A stretch of 32,370 bases of DNA, from NCBI GenBank assembly GCA_003021975.1, contig PXRR01000057.1, positions 5,077 to 37,446 of the forward strand. The letters run 5' to 3'. Under the pieces are notes generated by a model, which saw only the letters and a list, made by a program, of their open reading frames with translations, did not search any database and was not told where the DNA came from. The position numbers were made by a program, and so were the translations under genes. Positions 8,459 to 16,697 of this stretch are shown here, one piece after another (within the stretch, counting starts at the first letter, position 1; each line of letters starts with the position of its first letter). This DNA comes from Halobacteriales archaeon QS_5_70_17. Lineage in GTDB: Archaea; Halobacteriota; Halobacteria; Halobacteriales; Haloarculaceae.

Positions 8459-9520
8459 CTATTTCAGGTCACGGCTCGCCAGGTGGTACTCCATGACCGT
8501 CTCCATGCCGGCAATAAACGCGTCGGTGTCGACGGTGTCGATCCCGTAGTCCTGGCCGCTGACCTCGTCGTATCGCTCCTCCCACTCGGAGAGAAACGCG
8601 TCCTCGACGCCGCGGTCCTTGATCCGCTGGGCGACCCGATCGAGGTCGGCGTTGGCGGGGTCGAGTTCGTCGGGCGCGACGATCCCTTCCTGGAGGGCCT
8701 GGACGATGACGCCGGCGGAGTAGTCGCCCTCGGTGAGTTCCCGCTCCCAGGTAGTGAGCCAATTGCCGATCCGGGCCATCTTCTGGAGGTCCCAAGTGAG
8801 GTCCCGGAGGCCGCTGAGTTCGTCCAGCGAGAACCCGGGCGAGAACATCAGGTCGATGTCCGTGTAGGGGAACAGGACCATGTTGTGCGCGCCGTAGGCG
8901 CGCGCGCCCGTCGCGTTGGCCATGTGCTTGTTGTCGCTGACGACGCGGGTGTACTCCATCGCGTTGAACCCCTGCCGGAGGTCGTACGAGAAGATGCTCG
9001 CGAACTCGCCGTAGCAGGGCGCAGCCTGAAGTCGCCCGTCGATCTCCTCCCAGAGTTCGCGGACGAACTCGAGGAGCTCCCCGTCGACGCCCTCCCGTTC
9101 GGGATCGACCGTCCGGGGCGCGCGAGCCACCCGGCGGGCTTCCTCGAAGGTGGCAGTGTCGTTGCGGGTCTCGATGAGGTCGTCAAGGGTGGTGATGAAC
9201 ACTGTAAATAGCGTCTTAATCTCCTTCACGTCGGCCAATTCGGCCGCGGGAACGCAGGAAAGCGTGAACGAGTCGAAGAGCTTGTGGATCCACCGCCAGA
9301 GGAACCGATCGCGATCGTTGTCAACGACGCGCTCGTACTTCTCCACGTACTCGATGACTGTTTTGGGGAGCTCTACCGTCTGAATCTCCGAAATCAGGTC
9401 TGCTGGTTCGTGTTCGACCGACAGCGGCTGGTTTGGAGTCGTTTCGACCAGTTCGTGTGCCATGCCAGTTGAAGCAGAGGCCTGCGCCTCTGTAAATGTT
9501 TCCATTATACTATCATACAT
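8459..9520 (-). CDS. class I terpene-synthase-like protein
   Basis: A 353-residue all-helical soluble protein with the active-site pattern of class I terpene synthases. The Asp-rich motif is DDLIE at 113-117, after a helix ending FTVFITTL. The second metal site is NWLTTWERE at 253-261, fitting N-x3-(S/T)-x3-E with Asn253, Thr257 and Glu261. Arg207 sits exactly 46 residues before Asn253, where the pyrophosphate-sensing arginine is expected, and Gly210 follows. The 140-residue spacing between motifs and the context MARIGNWLTTWERELTEGD are typical of bacterial cyclases. Asp at the second triad position is Trp here, but that residue is not a metal ligand. The likely substrate is a prenyl diphosphate; the product is unknown. 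Starts at 9520, 9505 or 9463 are possible. It is divergent from the Bat-type regulator. Confidence 0.78.
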   Translation of the reverse strand: MYDSIMETFTEAQASASTGMAHELVETTPNQPLSVEHEPADLISEIQTVELPKTVIEYVEKYERVVDNDRDRFLWRWIHKLFDSFTLSCVPAAELADVKEIKTLFTVFITTLDDLIETRNDTATFEEARRVARAPRTVDPEREGVDGELLEFVRELWEEIDGRLQAAPCYGEFASIFSYDLRQGFNAMEYTRVVSDNKHMANATGARAYGAHNMVLFPYTDIDLMFSPGFSLDELSGLRDLTWDLQKMARIGNWLTTWERELTEGDYSAGVIVQALQEGIVAPDELDPANADLDRVAQRIKDRGVEDAFLSEWEERYDEVSGQDYGIDTVDTDAFIAGMETVMEYHLASRDLK

Positions 9521-9644
9521 TGGATTAATTCACGTTATTGAGAACAAAACAACTATGTTATCATGAATTTCACGCCGGAAAGATATCCAAACGGCCAGTC
9601 GAGTGGCGAACGACTTATTCATGTGTAGTTACAGAGATTAGGCG
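9521..9644. promoter_or_regulatory. AT-rich divergent promoter region between terpene-synthase-like gene and Bat-type regulator
   Basis: These 124 bases are markedly AT-rich compared with everything around them. For the regulator, CTTATTC (9614-9620) is centred 28 bases before the ATG at 9645. For the synthase-like gene, minus-strand AT-rich elements near 9524-9547 could serve as a TATA box, but none gives an unambiguous match to one start. A regulator bound here could control both genes. Confidence 0.55.
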
Positions 9645-12536
9645 ATGATTTCGAGTCGGGCCCGAAACGATACCGCGGCGTCCCCGGTGCGTATTGTTCA
9701 CGTAACTGGAACGGACGCCACGGACCTAACCACGAGCGACCTCGAGGTGACGTCGGCCGTCTCAACGACTGAGGCCATCGATCGGCTGGAAGACGGCGCG
9801 CGCGTGGACTGTGTAGTGAGTGATTACGACCTCCCGTCCTCGACGGGGGCGGAGTTCGTCGACCGTTTGCGCGCCCACGGTCACGACGTTCCCGCCATCG
9901 TCCGGGTCCCCAACGAGGCGGCGACCAGTGAGGCGTTGGCCGCGGGCGCTACCGACGTCGTCGACGTCGACGCTCCCCCAGGCGTCCTCAACCAGCGGAT
10001 CCAGAACACCGTCGGTCCGGACCCCGCCGCCCGCACGCGCGAACACTACCGGGAGGCCGCCGCCGACCTGCGACAGGTCGCTCTCGAGGGGGCGGGTCTA
10101 CCGCGGCTGTTCGAGGAGACTACCGCACTGATCGAGGCGGCGCTCGGTATCGACCGCTGTGTACTCTTCGAACACCAGGCCGGGGACCTCGTCGTGCGTG
10201 CCGAGATCGGGGGCGCCGGCGACATCGAGGCGCTCTCCGGGGACGGATCGCTCGCGCGCAACGCCCTGACCGCCAGTAAAGCAGTCTGTGCCGACGGCGA
10301 CGGCGGGACGCTCTCGGGGGGGATCGCCCACTCGCTCCGCGTCGGAGACGAACCGTGGGGCGTTCTGGCCGCCTACGCGACCGACGACCGGCAGTTCGGC
10401 GCCGACGAGCGACGGCTGCTCCGGACCGTCGCCGGCATCCTCGAACCGTCGATCGGCCGCGAGCACCGCCGCCAGGAACTCGAACGCTACGAGACGATCC
10501 TCTCGACGATCGACGACGGGATCTACTCGCTGGACCCCAACTTCCGCATCGAGTGGGTCAACGACGCGATCACCGACCAGACGGGCTACGACCGATCGGA
10601 ACTGCTCGGACAGCACTCCTCGCTGCTGGCGGACGACGACGTCTTCGACCTCGTCGAACAGCTATCGAGCCAGATGATCGAGGGCGACGAGAACGTCGCG
10701 AGCCTCGACACGAAACTCGCGACGAAAGGCGGCGGCCGCCTCCCAATCGAGACCCGCTTCTCGATGATGCCCCGCCAGGACGGGGGCCACGGGTTCGTCG
10801 GGGTGGTCCGGGACATCACCGATCGAAAGCGCTACGAGCGGACGCTCACCGCCCTCCATGATTCCACCCGGGACCTGCTGCACGCCGAGAACAAGGCGGA
10901 GGTCAGCGACGAGATCGCCGAGACGGCCATCGACGTACTCGACCTGCAGGGCGTCGCGGTGTACCTGTTCGACGGCGACGACGGACGGCTCAAACCCGCC
11001 GCGTGGTCCGAGGAGATGGCCGACCTTACCGGCGAACTCCCGGCGGTCGGGCCGTCGGACCCCGCTCTGACCTGGCGAGCGTTCGTCGCCGGCGAGGTGA
11101 TATCGCTGGAGGACATCCGGGAAAGCGAGCACGTCTATCGCGAGGAGACGCCGTTCCGGTCGGGGCTGTACATCCCGCTCGGGGAACACGGCGTCCTCAT
11201 GGCCGAGTCGACCGACGTCGCCGCCTTCGACGACCAGACGACGGAACTGGTCGACCTCCTGGCGGCCAGCGCCGAGGCCGCGCTGGACCGCGTCGAGCGC
11301 GAGGAGGAACTCCGCGAGCGCGACCGGGAACTCCGCGAGCAGAACGACAAGCTCACCGGACTGAAACAGACGAACGACATCATCCGCTCGATCGACGCGG
11401 CGCTGGTGCAAGCCGACACCCGCGAGGAAATCGAGACCGCGGTCTGCGAGAAACTCGTCACCGCCGACGAGTTCGCGTTCGCCTGGACGGGGACCCTCGA
11501 GAACGGCGGCGAAACCCTGGAGCCGAGCGCGTGGGCGGGCGACGAGCGCGGGTACCTCGACAGCGTCGACCTGACGCCGGAGGAGCACCACGCGGAGCCA
11601 GCGGCCCGCGCTGCGGCCACCCGCGAGCACACCGTCGTCTCGGAGATCGCCGACGGCTTCCAGGCGGAGCCGTGGCGCCGGACCGCCCTCTCGAAGGACT
11701 ACCTCTCGGCGTTCGCCGTCCCGCTGATCCACGGTGACGTCCTCTACGGCGTGTTGACCGTCTACGCGGACGAGCAGGACGCCTTCGACGAGATGACCCG
11801 CTCGGTGCTCGACGAGCTCGGCGAGACGATCGCCAACGCGATCAACAACGTCGAAACCCGGCGGACGATGCTCGCGGACAAGGTCGCCGAGATCGAACTC
11901 CACATCGACGACGAGGAGATGCTGTTGCGGACGCTCGCGACCGCCGCCGACTGCCGGATCGAGGTCGACGACATCGTCCACGAGTCCGAGGGCACCTCGC
12001 TGGTGTTCTGTTCTGCCGCCGGTGCCGACCCCGAGGACCTCCGGGACCTCGAATCGGAGTTCGTCGGCGTCGAGCACGTCGGAGTCATCGCCGAGGACGA
12101 GGAGGCCACCCGCTTCGAGATGCGCCTCTCGGCGAACACGGTCGCGACGAAACTCGCCGACAACGGCGCCGTCACGCGGTCGATCACCGTCGACGACAGC
12201 GGCACGCGCGTCGTCGTCGAACTCCCCCAGGACGCCGACGTCCGGGAGTTCGTCGAGGCCGTCCAGGCCAGCTACCCGGCGACGGACCTCGTCGCCCGGC
12301 GCAACCGCTCGTCGTCGGCCCAGACCCGCCGGGACGTCCGGAGCGGTATCTCCGAGCGGCTCACCGACCGCCAGCACGAGGTGCTCCGGACAGCGTTCGC
12401 CAGCGGCTTCTTCGAGTGGCCCCGCGACCGGACCGGGCAGGAGGTCGCCGACTCGCTGGACATCTCCCAGCCGACGTTCAACAAGCACCTCCGGGCCGCC
12501 GAGCGCAAGCTCTTCTCGATGCTGCTGGAGGGGTGA
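9645..12536 (+). CDS. multi-sensor Bat-type (bacterio-opsin activator-like) transcriptional regulator
   Basis: A 963-residue cytosolic regulator. Domains in order: a receiver-like domain (about 15-125) with Asp60 in CVVSDYDLP but lacking the usual acidic pair and C-terminal Lys; a GAF domain (about 134-270); a PAS domain (about 279-402, ending VVRDITDRKRYE); a second GAF (402-549); a coiled-coil linker (549-585, RERDRELREQNDKL); a third GAF (575-742); the Bat-associated domain (745-882); and a C-terminal HTH-10 DNA-binding domain (900-962) with LTDRQHEVLRTAFASGFFEW. The family includes Bat, which senses light and oxygen to activate bacterio-opsin and carotenoid genes. Being divergent from the terpene-synthase-like gene suggests it controls that gene. 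No kinase domain is present. Confidence 0.93.
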   Translation: MISSRARNDTAASPVRIVHVTGTDATDLTTSDLEVTSAVSTTEAIDRLEDGARVDCVVSDYDLPSSTGAEFVDRLRAHGHDVPAIVRVPNEAATSEALAAGATDVVDVDAPPGVLNQRIQNTVGPDPAARTREHYREAAADLRQVALEGAGLPRLFEETTALIEAALGIDRCVLFEHQAGDLVVRAEIGGAGDIEALSGDGSLARNALTASKAVCADGDGGTLSGGIAHSLRVGDEPWGVLAAYATDDRQFGADERRLLRTVAGILEPSIGREHRRQELERYETILSTIDDGIYSLDPNFRIEWVNDAITDQTGYDRSELLGQHSSLLADDDVFDLVEQLSSQMIEGDENVASLDTKLATKGGGRLPIETRFSMMPRQDGGHGFVGVVRDITDRKRYERTLTALHDSTRDLLHAENKAEVSDEIAETAIDVLDLQGVAVYLFDGDDGRLKPAAWSEEMADLTGELPAVGPSDPALTWRAFVAGEVISLEDIRESEHVYREETPFRSGLYIPLGEHGVLMAESTDVAAFDDQTTELVDLLAASAEAALDRVEREEELRERDRELREQNDKLTGLKQTNDIIRSIDAALVQADTREEIETAVCEKLVTADEFAFAWTGTLENGGETLEPSAWAGDERGYLDSVDLTPEEHHAEPAARAAATREHTVVSEIADGFQAEPWRRTALSKDYLSAFAVPLIHGDVLYGVLTVYADEQDAFDEMTRSVLDELGETIANAINNVETRRTMLADKVAEIELHIDDEEMLLRTLATAADCRIEVDDIVHESEGTSLVFCSAAGADPEDLRDLESEFVGVEHVGVIAEDEEATRFEMRLSANTVATKLADNGAVTRSITVDDSGTRVVVELPQDADVREFVEAVQASYPATDLVARRNRSSSAQTRRDVRSGISERLTDRQHEVLRTAFASGFFEWPRDRTGQEVADSLDISQPTFNKHLRAAERKLFSMLLEG

Positions 12537-12624
12537 GGCTACACACGTAGCCCGCCCCGCCCGCCCGACTCAGGATATAGCGAGCAGCCCCTTGCTCGCG
12601 GCGTTGAACGGGCTGGCAAGGCAG

Positions 12625-12897
12625 ATGAGCACCGACGACGTTCGAGGCCGGAGCGTGTCCGGGAACCGTTCACTCGCCGGCGCCATCGCGGCCGCGGTCG
12701 CGGAGACGAAAGGCGTCGCTCCCGAGTCACTGCCGCCACTGTACGAATCGATCGATCCGGACGCGCTCGAGCGGCTGTTCGCTCCGTGTAACGACGGTAC
12801 GTCCCGCGCCCGGGGGCGGGCGGTGTTCCCGGTCGCGGGCTGCGAGGTCACCGTCCGCTACGACGGTGCGGTGTCCGTCCGGGAACGCGGGGAGTGA
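12625..12897 (+). CDS. HalOD1-type output domain protein
   Basis: A 90-residue protein with a helical first half (AIAAAVAETKG, then LPPLYESIDPDALERLF) and a beta hairpin second half (GRAVFPVAGCEVTVRYDGAVSVRE). This order is typical of the haloarchaeal HalOD1 domain, proposed as a signalling output module. The ATG at 12625 follows the end of the Bat-type regulator by 88 bases on the same strand, so it may be co-expressed with it. The function of stand-alone HalOD1 proteins is unknown. Confidence 0.85.
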   Translation: MSTDDVRGRSVSGNRSLAGAIAAAVAETKGVAPESLPPLYESIDPDALERLFAPCNDGTSRARGRAVFPVAGCEVTVRYDGAVSVRERGE

Positions 12898-12984
12898 GCG
12901 CCGCGGCGCTCGGTCGCTTCAGCGCGTCGACCGGCGGAACGGAGCTTCGCAGGAATTAACCACCGGGCCTGCAGACCGATCCGC

Positions 12985-13792
12985 ATGGCTCGATTCGAGG
13001 TACCGGACGTCGACTACACCCGGTACACGAACCGCCAGCTGGTCGCGGTCCCGCTCGGCCTGCTGGCGGTCGCGCTCGCGGTGCTCGCGGGCTGGTACGT
13101 TCTCACGGGCGCGCCGGTCTCCCTCGGGATAGCAACGGGTCCCCTACGAGGTCCAGTCCGTCCAGCGCGGCGGCGACTCCTACGTGGTCACCTTTCAGGC
13201 GACCGAAAACAGCGAGGTCGAGGCGATCACCGCCGCGGCCGAGGACGCCGGCTACGGCGTGGAGTCGGTCCAGTCGCGGTCGCCGCGGTTCTCCACGGAC
13301 GCCCAGCAGCAGGCTCTGTTCGGCCTCGCCGTCGCCTTCGCTGGGATGAGCGCCCTCGTGTTCGTGCTGTTCCGGACGTTCGTCCCCTCGATCGCCGTCG
13401 TCGCGAGCGCCTTCTCGGACATCGTCATCCCGCTCGCGCTGATGAACGTTCTCGGGATCGAACTCTCCCTGGGGACCGTCGCGGCGCTGCTCATGCTCAT
13501 CGGCTACTCCGTGGACTCCGACCTCCTGTTGAACAACCACGTCCTCCGGCGGACGGGCGACTTCTACGAGTCGACCTACCGGGCGATGCGCACGGGCGTG
13601 ACCATGACGCTCACCTCCATCGCCGCGATGATCGTCATGACCATCGTCGCCTCGCCGTTCGTCTTCGGCATCCCCCTGTTGCCCGAGGTGGGGATCGTGC
13701 TCGTGCTCGGACTCACCGCCGACCTGATGAACACCTACCTGCTGAACGTGAGCCTACTGCGATACTACAAGTACGAGGGGATCGCGCGATGA
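12985..13792 (+). pseudogene. secF: protein-export membrane protein SecF, interrupted by an internal deletion and frameshift
   Basis: SecF is a membrane subunit assisting Sec-dependent export with SecD. The N-terminus (MARFEVPDVDYTRYTNRQ, then a first membrane helix and GAPVSLGI) reads in one frame up to about 13131. From 13142 the protein continues in another frame as PYEVQSVQRGGDSYVVTF and on through five more membrane helices to YYKYEGIAR. The part that should lie between, including the SecF hallmark DFTGG after LGI, is absent; I estimate 20-30 residues are missing. A TAG stop at 13130-13132 blocks the second frame upstream. The rest is intact and well conserved, so either the gene was recently broken or the assembly lost bases. 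secD follows on the same strand. Confidence 0.85.
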
Positions 13793-13879
13793 CCGACGGG
13801 CCGACGGCCGCGAGGTGGTCCCCGTGAGCCCCGGTCGCTCCACGGGGCTCCGCCTCCCGCTTCGCGCTCGCGCGCGGAG

Positions 13880-15419
13880 GTGTCTCGCGTGAACCTCCGG
13901 GAGAACTGGCGGATCCTGCTGCTCGTGGTGTTCGTCGCCCTGAGCGCCGTCGCGCTGTTCGGCCCGTTCGGCGGGGCCGAGGCCGGTGCGAACGCGACCG
14001 GCAACGGCAGCACGGCCCAGGCCGACGGCCCAACGAACCTCCAGTACGGCCTCGAACTCTCGGGCGGGACGCGCATCCGCGCGCCGCTGGTGGGGATGAC
14101 CGCCGAGGGCGTCCCCATCGACCCCGGCGACGAGGCCCGGATCGAACGCCGGGTGGCGAGGAACCTCTCGGTGTCGACGCTGGACGTGCAGGTCCGCCCC
14201 GGCGGGCAGGGTCAGTCGGGCACGGGCACCGTCGAGGTGTTCTCCGAGAACGTCACCGAAGAGGAGTTCGTGGCCGCGCTCCGGTCGGCCGGCTACTCCG
14301 ACGTGACGGCCGCCGACGTCCGCCGGCGGCGACGCGGCCATCGTCACCAGCGCGACCGGCGAGTCGTTCATCCTCGTCGAGGTGCCCGGCAAGTCCCGCG
14401 CCGAGGTGCTCGACTTGATCGGCGACCGTGGACAGGTCGTCATCGTGGCGCACTTCCCCGCCGAGAACGGGTCGGGCTACCGGAACGTCCCGCTGTTCAC
14501 CCAGGAGGGAATGAGCGACGTCCAGCCCGTCCGCCAGAACCAGCAGGGCCAGCCGGTCGTCCCGGTGACCCTGACCGAGGAGGCCGCCCAGAACTTCTCG
14601 GACGCGATGCGGACCTTCGGGTTCACCGAACAGGGCGTCCTGAACTGCCGGTACAACCAGAACCCCGACGACGCGGGGTACTGCCTGTACACCGTGGTCG
14701 GGGGCGGCGTCGTGGACAACGAGGTCCAGGGGCGGGTCGTCTACGCCGCGAACGTGGCACCGAGCCTCGCCCAGTCCATCGAGAACGGCGACTTCGTAAA
14801 AGACCCCACTTTCCAGACCAGCGCCTCGAACACCTCCGAGGCCCAGGAGTTGCGCCTGAACCTTCAGGCCGGGGCGATGCCGGCCGAACTCGACGTCGAC
14901 AGCGGGACGACCTACTACCTCCAGCCGAGCCTCGCCAGCGAGTTCAAGACCCTCTCGCTGGTCACCGGAGTGGTCGCAGTGCTCGCGGTCACGCTCGTGG
15001 TCTTCCTGCGCTACCGACAGATCGGCGTCGCGGCGCCGATGTTGCTCACCGCGGGCGCGGAGGTGTTCATCCTGCTCGGCTTCGCGGCGACGGTGGGGCT
15101 GGCGCTGGACCTCTCGCACATCGCCGGGTTCATCGCCGTCATCGGCACGGGTGTCGACGACCTGATCATTATCGCCGACGAGATTCTCCAGAGCGGGGAG
15201 GTCAAGACCGGTCGGGTGTTCGAGTCCCGGTTCCGGAAGGCGTTCTGGGTGATCGGTGCGGCCGCCGCGACGACGATCATCGCCATGTCGCCGCTGGCGG
15301 TGCTCTCGCTGGGGGACCTGCAGGGGTTCGCCGTGGTCACCATCGTCGGCGTCCTCATCGGCGTGCTCGTCACCCGCCCGGCCTACGGGAACATCCTCCG
15401 GAACGTGGTGCTCGACTGA
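13880..15419 (+). pseudogene. secD: protein-export membrane protein SecD, interrupted by an internal deletion and frameshift
   Basis: SecD works with SecF at the translocon. The start is a GTG at 13880 (or 13889) followed by a membrane helix and LQYGLELSGGTRIRAPL, the SecD counterpart of the D1 motif. This frame runs to TAADVR near 14323. The continuation AGGDAAIVTSATGESFILVEVPG is in a different frame from about 14322. Homologues carry a helix of roughly 25-35 residues between these parts, which is missing here. Downstream, the periplasmic-type domain and the C-terminal five-helix region (LALDLSHIAGFIAVIGTGVD and so on) are intact to 15419. The junction coincides with the perfect palindrome CCGCCGGCGG (14320-14329). 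It lies 87 bases after secF; the gap holds no convincing gene. Confidence 0.85.
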
Positions 15420-15923
15420 GAGCGACCTCCGACCCGAGTCGGGGGCCCGCGGGGGCGAGCTACGCGCTCCGCTCCCGCGTCCCGTCGCTCCGGTCGCTCG
15501 CGCTCGGTCGGCCGCCCGCGTGCGTAATGAGTAGATAGAGATGACCAGTCGCGGGCGCCCGATCCGTCGCCGGGAATCAGGGCTCGGTGACCCGCCCAGC
15601 GATGGCTCGGACGTCGGCCAGCGTGTCAGTCGCGGAATCCCGATCGAGACGCGGACGTGCTCGAACTGAGAGCGCCGCGGGGCCGGGTGCCAGCGGCCCC
15701 CGGCGAACGCGCCGGCGGGAACGCGGGCCAGGAGGAGGGGATCGGAGACGGCCCGTGGCCCGCGTCCCCCGCCGGTGGTGCCATCCGCGACAGACGGAAG
15801 AGACGATTCGGTTCGTCCGGGCCGCCTCGCTCCTCCGTAACGGGCTGAGCCTACAGAGGCTGATGGCAATAGCGCTAGCCGTCTCGAATCGCGGGGCTCA
15901 CATCGTAGCCCCTCGCCGGCGGT
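15420..15923. other. 504-base region without an intact gene
   Basis: Between the stops of secD and rnhB. The first 120 bases are a degenerate run of CGCTC-type sequence common between haloarchaeal genes. The next part holds a possible decayed aminotransferase end on the minus strand (listed separately). No tRNA-like cloverleaf or other RNA gene was recognised. Confidence 0.6.
15577..15740 (-). pseudogene. possible remnant of a PLP-dependent aminotransferase C-terminus
   Basis: On the minus strand one frame reads PAGAFAGGRWH and then FEHVRVSIGIP. An adjacent frame then continues ATDTLADVRAIAGRVTEP to a TGA at 15577-15579. Joined by a one- or two-base shift near 15630, these resemble the end of a fold-type I aminotransferase, in which a (E/G)HVRVSIGT strand precedes a last helix. 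No catalytic lysine region or upstream domain is visible, so at most a fragment remains. This is pattern recognition over about 50 residues and could be chance. Confidence 0.28.
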
Positions 15924-16565
15924 TCAAAACGAGTCCAGGGCGGACTGCTCGGCCGCAGCGAGGACGTCCCGGCTCGTCTGCCAACTCTCGCGGGCGCACT
16001 CCGGGAGGCGCCCGTGCTCGTCGACGTACCGCCGCAGGAACGCCCGGGTCGTCGGATCGCTGGGGTAGCCCGACCCGACGTCGCCGTACTCGGCGGCGAT
16101 GTCGGCGACCGCGGCGTCGCGTTCCACCTTGGCGACGACGCTCGCGGCGGCCACCAGCGGGTGGGACTCGTCGGCGCGGTGTTCGGCGCGGACGGTCGCG
16201 CCGTCGGGACAGGCCCCGGCGTCGGTGACTCGGCGAGCGAACCGGTCGGCGTCGACGTCGCCGGCGTCGGCCAGCCCTCGGCCGGCGGCGTCGGCGGCCG
16301 CGACGGCCTCCGCGTGGGCGACCACCGTCAGCGAGTTCATGTCGGTCGCGGGGTCGTCGATGCGGTCGGATCCGACCCGCGCAACGCCGACTGCGACCGC
16401 CGGGTGGTCGCGCACCGCTGCGGCCAGCGTCTCCCGGCGGTCGGGCGAGAGCCGCTTCGAGTCGTCGACTCCCGCCGGAAGCGCCCCCTCGGGACCGGCC
16501 ACACAGGCAGCGACCATCGGTCCCAGCACCGGCCCCTTGCCCGCCTCGTCGACGCCGAACTCCAT
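15924..16565 (-). CDS. rnhB: ribonuclease HII
   Basis: A 213-residue enzyme cutting the RNA strand of RNA-DNA hybrids. The N-terminal FGVDEAGKGPVLGPMV supplies the first two acidic residues (Asp5, Glu6 in DEAGKG). The segment AEHRADESHPLVAAASVVAKV contains a third acidic residue (in the DESHPLVAAAS motif), and a further Asp lies in the region SGYPSDPTTRAFL. Length is normal for archaeal RNase HII. The start at 16565 is chosen because the family begins directly before GVDEAGKG and a minus-strand TATA-like box (16589-16595) lies 27 bases upstream; the longer upstream reading has no conserved character. Divergent from the second Bat-type regulator. Confidence 0.95.
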   Translation of the reverse strand: MEFGVDEAGKGPVLGPMVAACVAGPEGALPAGVDDSKRLSPDRRETLAAAVRDHPAVAVGVARVGSDRIDDPATDMNSLTVVAHAEAVAAADAAGRGLADAGDVDADRFARRVTDAGACPDGATVRAEHRADESHPLVAAASVVAKVERDAAVADIAAEYGDVGSGYPSDPTTRAFLRRYVDEHGRLPECARESWQTSRDVLAAAEQSALDSF

Positions 16566-16588
16566 GAGACTCTCACGGGAACCGGCGG

Positions 16589-16595
16589 GTAAATC
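16589..16595 (-). promoter_or_regulatory. TATA-like box for rnhB
   Basis: GATTTAC on the minus strand is centred 27 bases before the ATG at 16565, consistent with a leaderless rnhB transcript. Confidence 0.45.
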
Positions 16596-16697
16596 GCTTG
16601 CCCTCGGGGCGGTTAAACAGCTAGCCGCCGTCTTCAACGGGTCAGGTGAAAGACAAGACGTTACGATCGCCGCCCCGCTCGGAGGCGATCGATTACC

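Noticed and set aside
8459-9520. Reading the terpene-synthase-like protein as phytoene synthase or a prenyl chain-elongating enzyme
   Set aside because: Those enzymes have two Asp-rich DxxxD or DDxxD motifs; here the second site is an N-x3-T-x3-E triad, as in cyclases.
10662-12488. Open frame of about 608 codons antisense to the Bat-type regulator
   Set aside because: The plus-strand protein has clear domains through this interval; the antisense frame has none.
13789-13827. Twelve-codon frame overlapping the secF stop (ATGA)
   Set aside because: It is too short, has no conserved character and simply fills the gap before secD.
15420-15923. Possible RNA gene in the 504-base gap
   Set aside because: No cloverleaf, no SRP-like or RNase P-like conserved core was found by eye, and the sequence resembles decayed coding DNA.
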